Source of the DNA: Massilia sp. ZL223
GTDB taxonomy: Bacteria; Pseudomonadota; Gammaproteobacteria; Burkholderiales; Burkholderiaceae_D
Assembly (NCBI RefSeq): GCF_018119395.1
Contig: NZ_JAGPWD010000008.1
Span: 62,001-126,000 of the forward strand
Direction: 5' to 3'
Length of the DNA: 64,000 bases
Position 1 is the first letter of the stretch. The number at the start of each line of letters is the position of its first letter. Shown here piece by piece: positions 41,426 through 50,278 of this stretch. A model generated the notes under the pieces. It was not told the DNA's origin and did no database searches. It saw only the letters and a list, made by a program, of their open reading frames with translations. A program made the translations under genes and the position numbers.

Positions 41426-43366
41426 TTACTTGTACAGCACCTCCGGCAGCCACAGCCCGATCGCCGGGAAGGCATACAGCAGCACGATCCCCAGGATCTG
41501 CAGTCCCATGAAAGGCAGCATGCCCAGGAAGATCTGGTTCAAGGTCACATGCGGCGGCGACACGCCCTTCAGGTAGAAGGCCGACATGGCGACCGGCGGC
41601 GACAGGAAGGCCGTCTGCAGGTTCATCGCCACCAGCAGGCCGAAGAACAGCGGGTCGATGTTGAAGTGGGCCAGCAGCGGCACGAAGATCGGCATGAAGA
41701 TGACGATGATCTCGGTCCACTCCAGCGGCCAGCCGAGCAGGAAGATCACCACCTGCGCCAGGATCATGAACTGCACCGGGGTCAGGTTCATGCCCAGCAC
41801 CCAGGCGTTAATGATTTCCTGCCCGCCCAGCAGGGCGAAGGCCGCAGAGAAGATGCTCGAACCGACGAACAGCCAGCACACCATCGCCGTGGTCTTGGTG
41901 GCGAGGTGGGCGGATTCGCGCAGCAGGCCGAAGTTGAAGCGGCGGTAGGCGATCGCCAGGATCAGGCCGCCGAACGCGCCCATCGCCGCCGCCTCGGTCG
42001 GCGTCGCCAGCCCGAACACGATGCTGCCGAGGACGGCCAGGATCATGATCGCCAGCGGGAACAGGGACCCGAGCAGCATCTTGAAGATCTCGAGGCGCGC
42101 GAAGCTGAAGAACAGGTAGAAGATCCCCAGCGCCACGACGCCCACCGCCAGCACGATCCAGTAGGTCTTCGACGCCGGCTTGGCGACCGGGTCCGATGGC
42201 GCGGACGGCACCTCGGCGCCGGGCGCTTCGGGAACCCCTGCCGCGGCTGCCGCGACGGGCTGCTCCGACGGCGGCTCGGCCAGCTCGCCTTCCACCGGCG
42301 GCTCCTGCAGGCCGCCTTCGACCGGCGGCTCTTCCAGTCCCCCGGCGTCGGCGCTGGAGGAGCTGTCGATATCCTGCTGGGCGCCCATCTCGACCAGTTC
42401 GGTGGGCGCGGCGTCCGGCGCAGTCACGATCCGGTAGCTCACGCCCATGATGGCCGCGAAAGCCAGCGCCGGCAGCAAGGCAACGAACAGGTGCGACATC
42501 AGGGTGCGCGAGGGCACATTGGCGCCGCGCGGCCCCTTGATCGCACGCACCAGGCCGGGCACCGCCGACTTGTTGTACGCATTCGGAATCGTCTGCGTGA
42601 ATGCCGGCAGCGCGACGATGCGCTCCTCGGCCGGCAGCGGCGGCGCGGCGGACGGCTTGAGCTTGGCGACGATCAGCACATAGGCCACATACAGGCTGGC
42701 CAGCATGATCCCCGGGAAGAAGGCGCCCGCATACAGCTTGACCACCGAGACCCCGGCCGTCGCGCCATACACGATCAGGAGCACCGAGGGCGGAATCAGG
42801 ATGCCCAGGCAACCGCCCGCCGTGATGCTGCCTGCCGACAGCTGGGTGCTGTAGCCGGCCTTGAGCATGGCCGGCAGCGCCAGCAGGCCCATGAGCGTGA
42901 CGACCGCGCCGACGATGCCGGTGGCGGTGGCGAAGATCGCGCAGGTGACGATGGTGGCCACGGCCAGCGATCCGGGCACGCGCGCCATGGCCAGGTGCAG
43001 GCTCTTGAACAGGCGCTCGATCAGGTTGGCCCGCTCCACCAGGTAGCCCATGAAGATGAACAGCGGGATCGAGATCAGCACGTCGTTGGCCATCACCGAA
43101 TAGGCGCGCTGCACCATCAGGTCCAGGGTGAGCTGGGTGGCGTTGGCGGGGTCGTTGCTGTGGAAGGCGAACCAGGCGAACATCACCCCCATGCCCATCA
43201 GGGTGAAGGCGGTGGGGAAACCGAGCATGATGGCGACCACCACCAGCGCCAGCATCAGGAGGCCCAGGTGGCCGTTGGTCATGTCGGCGGGCGCCGGCAT
43301 CAGGATGAACAGGCCGATCACGATCAGGACCAGGATCGAGAGGCCGAAGTAAATCTCTTTTCTCAT
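41426..43366 (-). CDS. dctM: TRAP transporter large permease (DctM)
   Basis: A 646-aa inner-membrane permease of the TRAP family, which imports carboxylates with sodium or proton gradients. The family core is complete (FPTAFTLMGMGVMFAW, SAGSITAGGCLGILIPPSV, MVCWLFVGSSIFSAAFALLGGQ). It is longer than usual (about 430-460) because of an insertion of about 150 residues between transmembrane segments, containing an acidic proline-rich linker with EEPPVEGG, QEPPVEG and AEPPSEQ repeats. The start overlaps the dctQ stop (ATGA). It is last in the dctPQM operon. Confidence 0.9.
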   Translation of the reverse strand: MRKEIYFGLSILVLIVIGLFILMPAPADMTNGHLGLLMLALVVVAIMLGFPTAFTLMGMGVMFAWFAFHSNDPANATQLTLDLMVQRAYSVMANDVLISIPLFIFMGYLVERANLIERLFKSLHLAMARVPGSLAVATIVTCAIFATATGIVGAVVTLMGLLALPAMLKAGYSTQLSAGSITAGGCLGILIPPSVLLIVYGATAGVSVVKLYAGAFFPGIMLASLYVAYVLIVAKLKPSAAPPLPAEERIVALPAFTQTIPNAYNKSAVPGLVRAIKGPRGANVPSRTLMSHLFVALLPALAFAAIMGVSYRIVTAPDAAPTELVEMGAQQDIDSSSSADAGGLEEPPVEGGLQEPPVEGELAEPPSEQPVAAAAAGVPEAPGAEVPSAPSDPVAKPASKTYWIVLAVGVVALGIFYLFFSFARLEIFKMLLGSLFPLAIMILAVLGSIVFGLATPTEAAAMGAFGGLILAIAYRRFNFGLLRESAHLATKTTAMVCWLFVGSSIFSAAFALLGGQEIINAWVLGMNLTPVQFMILAQVVIFLLGWPLEWTEIIVIFMPIFVPLLAHFNIDPLFFGLLVAMNLQTAFLSPPVAMSAFYLKGVSPPHVTLNQIFLGMLPFMGLQILGIVLLYAFPAIGLWLPEVLYK

Positions 43367-43947
43367 GGCGCCTTCCCCTCTTCCATGTGGACGGACGCCT
43401 TGAGCTTGTCGACGTCGACTTCCTCGACATCGGCCTCGCGCGCGGGCCACTCGCCGTTGCGCAGGCAGATCACGCAGCGCACGATTTCGACGCAGCCCTG
43501 CAGCAGGAGCAGGACGCCCGCGAAGGGAATGACCATCTTGAAGGGATAGAGCGGCGGACCGTTGGCGGTGAGGGTGGAGTGTTCGCGGATGGCGAAGGAC
43601 TCTTCGGCGTAGGTGTAGCCGGCCCAGACCAGGGCGACCACGCCCGGGATGAAGAAGACGAAGTACAGGATCAGGTCCAGCCCGGCCTGCAGGCGCGGCG
43701 GGAAGAAGCTGTACAGCACGTCGCCGCGCACATGGCCGTTCTTGGCCAGGGTATAGGCGCCGGCCATCATGAAGGCCGCGCCGTACATCATGATCATCAG
43801 GTCGAAGGCCCAGGGATTGGGCTTGTTCAGGGCATAGCGCGCGAACACTTCCCAGCTGATGAGGAAGGTGAGCGCGACGATCAGCCAGGAAAAAGCCTGG
43901 CCGACCCAGCTGCTGACCCGGTCGACGAAAAACAAAACTCTCTGCAT
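43363..43947 (-). CDS. dctQ: TRAP transporter small permease (DctQ)
   Basis: A 194-aa protein with four transmembrane helices (WLIVALTFLISWEVFARY, MIMMYGAAFMMAGAYTLAKNGHVRGDVLY, LILYFVFFIPGVVALVWAGY, MVIPFAGVLLLLQGCVEI). This is the DctQ fold. The C-terminus has a short acidic-hydrophilic tail (ADVEEVDVDKLKA). GGGAGCAGCTTC precedes the ATG at 43947, and it overlaps dctM by four bases. It bridges the membrane and works with DctM. Confidence 0.88.
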   Translation of the reverse strand: MQRVLFFVDRVSSWVGQAFSWLIVALTFLISWEVFARYALNKPNPWAFDLMIMMYGAAFMMAGAYTLAKNGHVRGDVLYSFFPPRLQAGLDLILYFVFFIPGVVALVWAGYTYAEESFAIREHSTLTANGPPLYPFKMVIPFAGVLLLLQGCVEIVRCVICLRNGEWPAREADVEEVDVDKLKASVHMEEGKAP

Positions 43948-44041
43948 GAAGCTGCTCCCGGTCGCGACAAACTGCCACCCTGCTTTATGCAGGGCGACGC
44001 ACAAAGCACCACGAAGGTATGAGGACGTCGTTAGCCCCATC

Positions 44042-44072
44042 CCGTCGTAGCCTCCACTGGAGGCTACGACGG
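44042..44072. repeat. 31-bp perfect palindrome between dctP and dctQ (CGTCGTA family)
   Basis: CCGTCGTAGCCTCCA, central C, then its exact complement. Compared with 29086-29124, the outer CGTCGTA and the CA-C-TG core are kept, but the middle of the stem is changed on both arms (GCCTC/GAGGC for CGCGC/GCGCG). The pairing is conserved while the sequence varies, as in a structured RNA element. It lies 39 bp beyond the dctP stop. Confidence 0.75.
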
Positions 44073-44111
44073 TGCTACTGCTAACTAATCGCGCTTACTG
44101 GCGCGGACGTC

Positions 44112-45266
44112 TTACGCCTTCTTCGGCGCGGGAGCCTTGCGCCCGAAGTAGTGGTTGTAAGCCATGCGGCGCGGGTTGTTGGTGTCCATGTCCCACTTCA
44201 TCGCGCGTTCAGCAAAGGCGCGCATGGACGCCTCCACTTTCTTGAACAGCGGATTGTCCGCGCCCTTCTTGGCCACGACTTCGTCCCACACCGCCAGCTG
44301 GGTCTGCAACACCGCGTCCGGGGTCTTGTAGAACTTGACGCCGTCCTTGGCCTGCATGTCGCGGTAGTCCTTGGAATAGCGGTCGACCGCCTTCCACGAC
44401 ATGTCGGCCGATGCCGCTTCGACCGCGTTCTCGATGATCGCCTTCAGCTTGGCCGGCAGCGCATCGTACTTGGTCTTGTTGAAGGTGATCTCGAACTGCT
44501 CGGAGCTCTGGTGGAAGCTTTGCAGCATGCAGATCTTGGAGACGTCCGGGAAGCCGAGCAGGCGGTCGGAGCTGGCGTTGTTGAATTCGGCGCCGTCGAG
44601 CAGGCCGCGGTCCATGGCCGGGACGATTTCGCCGCCGGGCAGCGCATTCACCGCCGCGCCCATGGCCGTGAACAGGTCGATCGCCAGGCCGTTGGTGCGG
44701 AACTTCAGGCCCTTGAGGTCTTCCTTCTTGGTGACCGGCTTCTTGAACCAGCCCAGCGGCTGGGTGGGCATCGGCCCGGTGAGGAAGGAAACGATGTTGG
44801 CGCCAATGCCTTTATAGAGTTCGGCCAGCAGCTCCTTGCCGCCGCCGTACTTGTGCCAGGCGAGCACCATGTTGGCGTCCATGCCGAAGGCCGGGCCCGA
44901 GGTCCACAGGGCGATGGCGGCCTGCTTGCCGTAGTTGTAGCCCATCACGCCGTGTCCGCCGTCGAGGGTGCCTTTGGAGACGGCGTCGAGCAGGCCGAAG
45001 GCCGGGACCACGGCGCCGGCGGGCAGCACCTCGATTTTCATTTCGCCGCCGGTCATGTCGTTGACCTTCTTGGCGAAGTCCAGCGCGTATTCGTGGAAGA
45101 TGTCCTTGCTTGGCCAGGTGCTCTGGAAGCGCATCTGCTTCGTCGTTTGTGCGGTTGCGATACTCGGGAACGCCAATGCGCCTGCGGCGGTGCCGGCGGC
45201 TGCGGTTCCCAGGAACTTCCTGCGGTTCGGTACTGCTTCCTTCAAATCTTTGTCGCCCTTCTTCAT
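44112..45266 (-). CDS. dctP: TRAP transporter substrate-binding protein (DctP), Tat-exported
   Basis: A 384-aa periplasmic binding protein with a twin-arginine-type signal (NRRKFLGTAAAGTAAGALAFPSIATA). The mature DctP domain has FQSTWPSKDIFHEYALDF, GLLDAVSKGTLDGGHG, KFRTNGLAIDLFTAMGA and PGGEIVPAMDRGLLDGAEF. Subfamily features resemble binding proteins for small hydroxy- or keto-acids. It is first of the transport genes and lies 238 bp after the hydroxy-acid dehydrogenase gene on the same strand. AGGAGACATACG precedes the ATG. Confidence 0.9.
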   Translation of the reverse strand: MKKGDKDLKEAVPNRRKFLGTAAAGTAAGALAFPSIATAQTTKQMRFQSTWPSKDIFHEYALDFAKKVNDMTGGEMKIEVLPAGAVVPAFGLLDAVSKGTLDGGHGVMGYNYGKQAAIALWTSGPAFGMDANMVLAWHKYGGGKELLAELYKGIGANIVSFLTGPMPTQPLGWFKKPVTKKEDLKGLKFRTNGLAIDLFTAMGAAVNALPGGEIVPAMDRGLLDGAEFNNASSDRLLGFPDVSKICMLQSFHQSSEQFEITFNKTKYDALPAKLKAIIENAVEAASADMSWKAVDRYSKDYRDMQAKDGVKFYKTPDAVLQTQLAVWDEVVAKKGADNPLFKKVEASMRAFAERAMKWDMDTNNPRRMAYNHYFGRKAPAPKKA

Positions 45267-45503
45267 CGTATGTCTCCTGTCTAGTTATTGATTACGGACT
45301 GATACATGAAATGCACGGACTGAATCTGAATCGATGACACGCACAACGCTTGGCTCTGAGGACTCCTCCTTAATTAAATACTTTGAAACTATTTCTAGAA
45401 TTCACGCGTTTCCTTACAGATTCCTTACTGCAAGGCTTGTTTCGATGTTACCGCTTTGTTGCAATAAGAGCTAGTTCCCTGGTATGCATGTTGGTTAGCC
45501 GCC

Positions 45504-46637
45504 TCATCGGGCCAGCAAGTGGGGTCCAATTTCCGCCACCGACTTGACGCCGGTGAGCACCATGTTGGTGCGCAGGTCCTTTTCCATGATGGCCAGCAGC
45601 TTTTCGACGCCGGCCTGGCCCTGCACCGCCAGGGCGTAGACGAAGGCGCGGCCGAGCAGCACGCCGTCGGCGCCCAGGGCCAGCATGCGGAACACGTCGG
45701 TGCCGGTGCGTACGCCGCCATCGGCGAAGATGGTCATCTGCCCTTTCACCGCTTCGGCGATCGCCGGCAGCGCCTGGGCGCTGGACATGGCGCCGTCCAG
45801 CTGGCGGCCGCCGTGGTTCGAGACCACGATGCCGTCGGCGCCGAGCTTTAGCGCGTCGCGCGCGTCGTCCGGGTCGAGGATGCCCTTGATGATCAGCTTG
45901 CCCTGCCACTCGTCGCGGATCCACTGCAGGTCTTGCCAGGCGATGCCGGGGTCGAAGTTTTCGCCCAGCCAGCCGATGTAGTCGGCCAGCCCGGTGGCGT
46001 GGCCGCGGTAGGTGGAGATGTTGCCGAGATCGTGGGGGCGGCCGTGCAGGCCGACGTCCCAGGCCCAGCGTGGGTGCAGCATCGCCTGCAGCACACGGCG
46101 CCAGGGGCCGTCGGGGCCGCTCATGCCGCTGTGGAGGTCGCGGTAGCGGTTGCCGGGGACGGGCATGTCGACCGTGAAGACCAGGTTGCGCGCGCCCAGC
46201 TCCCAGGCGCGGCGCATCACGTCGCGCATGAAGGCGCGGTCTTTCAGGACGTAGAGCTGGAACCAGATCGGCTTGGAGGCCTGGGCGGCGACTTCGGACA
46301 GGGGGCAGACCGAGACGGTCGACTGGATGAAGGGGATGTGGCGGTGGCAGGCGGCGCGTACTGCCTGCACCTCGCCGCGGCGGGCGTACATGCCGGCCAG
46401 GCCGACCGGGGCCAGCGCGATCGGGAGGTTGTAGCGATCGCCGAACCATTCGGCGCTGACGTCGAGCTCGGCGGAGCCGCGCAGGACGCGCTGGCGCAGC
46501 TTGACCGACTGCAGGTCGTCCACGTTGGCGCGCAGGGTTTGTTCAGCGCCCGCGCCACCATCGAGATAATGGAACAGGAAGGGAGGCAGCTTACGTCGGG
46601 CTGCTTCGCGAAAATCCGTGGCGGAGGAGATGATCAT
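45504..46637 (-). CDS. lldD: Alpha-hydroxy-acid dehydrogenase (LldD-like, FMN)
   Basis: A 377-aa FMN-dependent enzyme that oxidises L-lactate or a related hydroxy acid to the keto acid at the membrane. FMN and active-site motifs include [69 protein letters not shown] and [19 protein letters not shown]. The catalytic His is in NHGGRQ. The ATG at 46637 is chosen for the canonical start; its ribosome-binding site is weak. It precedes the TRAP genes, which suggests joint uptake and oxidation of a lactate-like acid. Confidence 0.88.
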   Translation of the reverse strand: MIISSATDFREAARRKLPPFLFHYLDGGAGAEQTLRANVDDLQSVKLRQRVLRGSAELDVSAEWFGDRYNLPIALAPVGLAGMYARRGEVQAVRAACHRHIPFIQSTVSVCPLSEVAAQASKPIWFQLYVLKDRAFMRDVMRRAWELGARNLVFTVDMPVPGNRYRDLHSGMSGPDGPWRRVLQAMLHPRWAWDVGLHGRPHDLGNISTYRGHATGLADYIGWLGENFDPGIAWQDLQWIRDEWQGKLIIKGILDPDDARDALKLGADGIVVSNHGGRQLDGAMSSAQALPAIAEAVKGQMTIFADGGVRTGTDVFRMLALGADGVLLGRAFVYALAVQGQAGVEKLLAIMEKDLRTNMVLTGVKSVAEIGPHLLAR

Positions 46638-46828
46638 GGCCTGGCGCTCGGTTGAAGTCTGGTTGGCATCGAAGTGCAATGACTGCCGCAAGCCGTGCTT
46701 GCACGCATTGCATAGTTTGCCTTATTTCTTCAAACCAAACTAAATGATTCTTGCCTTTCGCTCTCTCATCCGCCCTGATGGCATCCCGCTCTCCGCGCCA
46801 TCGTGCAGCAAATCCCTACCGCGGGCCA

Positions 46829-46862
46829 AAAAGAAAGAGGCACGTTTTAGCGAGCCTCTTGA
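46829..46862 (-). terminator. Terminator after the PEP-CTERM gene
   Basis: On the minus strand AAGAGGCTCGC... pairs with ...GTGCCTCTT, followed by TCTTTTT. It lies 8 bp after the stop of the gene 46870-47547. Confidence 0.75.
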
Positions 46863-46869
46863 TGCCGAA

Positions 46870-47547
46870 TTAAGCGTTCTTTGCAGCGCGCGATTTACGC
46901 CGTGCTGCCGCCAAGGCAAAAACACCTAGGCCGATGAGACCGAGGGATGCGGGCTCCGGCACTTCAGTTCGGATCTCGTCGCGCGTGAAGACGACGCGAA
47001 CCCAATCGGTGCCACTATAAATACCCGTGTTATTGCCGCTGCGCCATCCGTTAAACACATAATTGGGCGCGGTGAGATGATTTTGCTCCCAGTACGAAAT
47101 CGAATTGCTGGTGTGCCAGCTCATGCGATCGCGTTCACCCATCGCGCACACGTCCGCACTATTTTGGCAAATGATGTCATCGGCGCCGGCAAATCCCATG
47201 GAGTAGCCGTTGTAGTACCAACCCACGTTATTCGATTTGTTCGTGGTGTTTATAGAGGTATAGGTGGTCACCGTCGCATATTGGTCTGCTGCCAAGACGT
47301 CAATCGTGGTGGAGCCACGCCGCATTGCACCCAGCATGACGTACTTCTGGTGACCGGCAAATAGGTCGGCAACGGAAAGGCCGCCGCCATAATCGCTCGT
47401 GCTGATGAGTTTCCACCCCCAATCATCCGTTACCGTCGAGAACGCGACGTCGTTGTGTACGCCTGAAGGGATGAGAGCGGCAGAAGCCGTACTGGCGAAA
47501 GCACTGAGTGCAAGTGCAGCCAAAGAGTAAGCAAGTTGGGTTTTCAT
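46870..47547 (-). CDS. PEP-CTERM sorting-domain protein
   Basis: A 225-aa exported protein. A signal peptide ends TASA-A, a globular region follows, and the C-terminus is a PEP-CTERM signal (VPEPASLGLIGLGVFALAAARRKSR): a PEP motif, a hydrophobic helix and an Arg-rich tail. It is expected to be processed by exosortase and attached or released at the surface with EPS. Trp and Asn/Thr-rich segments in the middle are unassigned. It sits just before the island. Confidence 0.88.
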   Translation of the reverse strand: MKTQLAYSLAALALSAFASTASAALIPSGVHNDVAFSTVTDDWGWKLISTSDYGGGLSVADLFAGHQKYVMLGAMRRGSTTIDVLAADQYATVTTYTSINTTNKSNNVGWYYNGYSMGFAGADDIICQNSADVCAMGERDRMSWHTSNSISYWEQNHLTAPNYVFNGWRSGNNTGIYSGTDWVRVVFTRDEIRTEVPEPASLGLIGLGVFALAAARRKSRAAKNA

Positions 47548-47725
47548 ATTTCTTTCAGGAAATTATAGTGAACTTACTGGCACTATTAAGCAATCTTTAT
47601 GCCAAATCTGCAATTCCTTGAAAAACATGAAAAATTTCTTGGAGCAACTTTACTGTTGTAAAGATTATCGACAGGAAATGTAAATTTCCTTTCGTAGAAA
47701 TTAAAGATAGGACAGCCTCATCACA

Positions 47726-49500
47726 ATTGCAAAGCGAATCGATTGCCCTACGGCAGCATAGTTCGGCTTACAATTGATGAGTCGACAAAACAAACCGAAG
47801 GTCACGTGCAGACCATTCCTCACTACGATCAGAACGCCGAGCAGCTTGTCTCCCAGTACGAATCGCTGACATTCGAAGATGTGCACCCTACCCTGCTGGA
47901 TCTGCTGCCAGCCTCCGGCGCGACGATTCTGGACGTCGGCGCCGGCTCTGGACGGGACGCCGCTTGGTTTGCGGGCAAGGGATACGATGTTGTCGCCGTT
48001 GAGCCCTCGGAGGCGATGCGCACCCTCGCGCGCCAGTGCCATCCTTCGCCACGTATTCACTGGTTGGCTGACAGCCTGCCAAACCTGGCACAGGTACGCC
48101 GGCTGGGCCTTACATTCGATCTGATCCTGCTCTCGGCAGTCTGGATGCACGTGCCGCCTACTTCACGCCAACGTGCCCTACGAAAGCTGGCAACGCTGCT
48201 GTCGCCGAATGGACGAATCGCCATCAGCCTTCGAATTGGTCCGCCCGATACCGATCGCGCCATGTACGAGGTGACGCTGCCAGAGCTGACGGCGATGGCC
48301 CAGCAGTTCGGCCTCAGGCAGGTTCGCACCGACGACAGCCCGGACAGGCTGGGCCGGACCGGTATTTCATGGACGACTGTGGTTCTTGGGCTACCCGATG
48401 ATGGCTTGGGCGCGCTTCCGCTGCTACGCCACTTGATCCTTACGGACGGGAAGTCATCGACCTACAAGATTGCGCTCCTACGCATCCTGGCCAGGATCGC
48501 CGATACCGCGGCAGGCGCAGCACGCCATGAGCCGGAATCCGTCGTCCTGCCAATGGGCCTGGTGGCACTCTTCTGGCTACGCATGTACAAGCCGCTCATC
48601 GAAGGCGGTCTTCCCCAGATGCCGTCTAACCGCGCTGGAAATGCCCCCGGCTTCGTGACCAACAACTTCACGGCCTTGCGCTTAATTCGACCGATCGACC
48701 TTCGTGCAGGGATGGAGTTCTACGATGACACGGCGCGCCACCTTCACGGCAGCCTGTGGGAGATATCCAGGCTGATCCGCGAAATGCCAGTCAAGTACCT
48801 GCGTTGGCCAGCAAGCGAAGAGAACATCTTCCACATCAAGCACCAGCGCCGCACATCGACACCGTCAAGCCTGCGGATCGACGATCTATTCCTGTGGAGC
48901 TTCGGCGAGTTCCACGTTCCCCTCCCAATCTGGGATGCGCTTAGCCACTACAACGTGTGGGTCGAGCCGGTTCTTGTTTCGGAATGGGTGCGCCTGATGG
49001 AGTCCTATGCGGGGCAACTCGGACCGGCAATAAGCCAGACCGCGTATTCGCTACTTGCGTGGGCAGATCCCGAGCGCGATACCAAGTTCGCGCGTGCCGC
49101 GGTCGAACGACTTCGCGCCCACGGCAAGTCCATTTACTGCGTATGGTCGGGCCAGCGCCTGAAGGACGATTTCGACATCGATCATTGTTTTCCCTTCGCT
49201 GCTTGGCCCTGCGGCGACGCATGGAACTTGATGCCTGCATCGAGGCGAATCAACAGCGAGAAGTCGAACCGCCTGGTCACCCAAACAGCCCTGGAACGCG
49301 CCAGCGAGCGGATCACCGAATGGTGGGAAGCGGGCTTCCTGTCGGCGGGGACTGATGCGCGGCACCGCTTCTTCCTCGAAGCCGAGCAAACGCTTCCGAT
49401 GCTGGAGGCAGCCGCTTCACCAACGGACCTGATCGATGCGATGAAGGTGCAGCGCATTCGCTTGGCTAAGGATCAGGGTTTACGTCCATGGGAGCCAGCG
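47726..49500 (+). repeat. Direct repeat, left copy (about 1.77 kb)
   Basis: The interval matches 61048-62819 in the same orientation. The alignment starts about 80 bp before the methyltransferase-HNH start and ends about 40 bp before its stop. The proteins appear over 90 percent identical by eye. The spacing between the two copies is about 13.3 kb. Confidence 0.85.
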
Positions 49501-49539
49501 ACTGCCAAAAACTTAATCGTCCCTTCCCCTTCGCTTTAA
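47806..49539 (+). CDS. SAM-dependent methyltransferase - HNH nuclease fusion, copy 1
   Basis: A 577-aa protein with two domains. The N-terminal part (about 1-190) is a class I methyltransferase: ILDVGAGSGRDAAWFAGKGYDVVAVEPSEA (SAM-binding) and LTFDLILLSAVWMHVPP. It has no NPPY or PC DNA-methylase motif, so it is not a classical DNA methyltransferase. A helical middle (about 200-400) follows. The C-terminal part has an HNH nuclease: CVWSGQRLKDDFDIDHCFPFAAWPCGDAWNLMPASRRINSEKS. The GTG at 47806 is preferred because GAAGGTCAC precedes it and it matches the ATG of copy 2. Defence or RNA/DNA processing is inferred only. Confidence 0.85.
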   Translation: MQTIPHYDQNAEQLVSQYESLTFEDVHPTLLDLLPASGATILDVGAGSGRDAAWFAGKGYDVVAVEPSEAMRTLARQCHPSPRIHWLADSLPNLAQVRRLGLTFDLILLSAVWMHVPPTSRQRALRKLATLLSPNGRIAISLRIGPPDTDRAMYEVTLPELTAMAQQFGLRQVRTDDSPDRLGRTGISWTTVVLGLPDDGLGALPLLRHLILTDGKSSTYKIALLRILARIADTAAGAARHEPESVVLPMGLVALFWLRMYKPLIEGGLPQMPSNRAGNAPGFVTNNFTALRLIRPIDLRAGMEFYDDTARHLHGSLWEISRLIREMPVKYLRWPASEENIFHIKHQRRTSTPSSLRIDDLFLWSFGEFHVPLPIWDALSHYNVWVEPVLVSEWVRLMESYAGQLGPAISQTAYSLLAWADPERDTKFARAAVERLRAHGKSIYCVWSGQRLKDDFDIDHCFPFAAWPCGDAWNLMPASRRINSEKSNRLVTQTALERASERITEWWEAGFLSAGTDARHRFFLEAEQTLPMLEAAASPTDLIDAMKVQRIRLAKDQGLRPWEPATAKNLIVPSPSL

Positions 49540-49852
49540 CTGGGCGGCATCTCGGCAAGCAGCAGATTACTCGACTGCATTACGGTTGCCTCATGCTTCG
49601 TTAGAGTAATCAGTTCTTTGATCATGTCTCTCGTGTCCTACGCGCAGGCTCAGGCTTGATCCTACTTGCTGACAATTTTGATGCTCTTCAATCAGCGCAG
49701 TAAGCCGACACCCAATAATTCCTTCTACGTTTCCATCCAGAATCAAAAGAAAATTGCCGGTATGGGTGTGCGTGCATCAACTCAGCAATTGAGAACAGCT
49801 TTCGATACGCAGAGTTAGCGGAGAAGTACGTAACTATCGAGGAGACTGATCA
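49540..49852. other. 313-bp intergenic region
   Basis: No gene is supported. The minus strand has a 29-codon ATG frame (49536-49625) and a longer stop-free run without a start. It is less GC-rich than the neighbouring genes. Confidence 0.6.
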
Positions 49853-50278
49853 ATGTCGAACTTTTACAAATACTTCAAGGAGAACATGAGCGCTCTTGGC
49901 CTTCCTGCGCCAGAAAGCCTCTTTGGAACGGTGCAAACCACGGTAGGTACGGTAACGGTACTACTTGGCTTGATAGACAAATTCGGCACCAGAGTTACCG
50001 TGGCCGAACTGATTGGTGCTGGTACCAAACTGGAAAAGCTGGGAGTCGTCGCAGCATGTTCTGCGGCCTTCTACGCGGAGGCAGTCATTGGAAGCCTTGC
50101 GGTCGCTACAGGGCGCTGTCTCGGCAACGGCACCTCTCTCGGCGATATACTTGTCCTGGCTGCGAAATGGGGCTTCAGGCGACCGTGGCTTGCAGCGCTT
50201 CTTCATCGGTTGCCGGGCGTTTACGACCCAGGCGTGACATCGCGGAAATACTACAAGCACCAAGAGGCGGTCCGATGA
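49853..50278 (+). CDS. Small protein with hydrophobic segments, unknown
   Basis: A 141-aa protein. Hydrophobic, Gly/Ala-rich stretches (FGTVQTTVGTVTVLLGLI, VVAACSAAFYAEAVIGSLAVATG) suggest membrane association. The C-terminus is basic (TSRKYYKHQEAVR). TCGAGGAGACTGATCA is a strong ribosome-binding site. Its stop overlaps the start of the next gene (ATGA). No family is recognised. The two-gene pair could be a membrane-acting effector and partner, which is a guess from size and coupling. Confidence 0.65.
   Translation: MSNFYKYFKENMSALGLPAPESLFGTVQTTVGTVTVLLGLIDKFGTRVTVAELIGAGTKLEKLGVVAACSAAFYAEAVIGSLAVATGRCLGNGTSLGDILVLAAKWGFRRPWLAALLHRLPGVYDPGVTSRKYYKHQEAVR

Noticed and set aside
41342..43549. 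735-codon plus-strand frame
   Set aside because: It is antisense to the TRAP large permease; the His/Asp/Arg-rich product is typical of shadow frames.
49536..49625. 29-codon minus-strand frame after fusion copy 1
   Set aside because: Too short, weak ribosome-binding site, and no partner or conservation can be judged.
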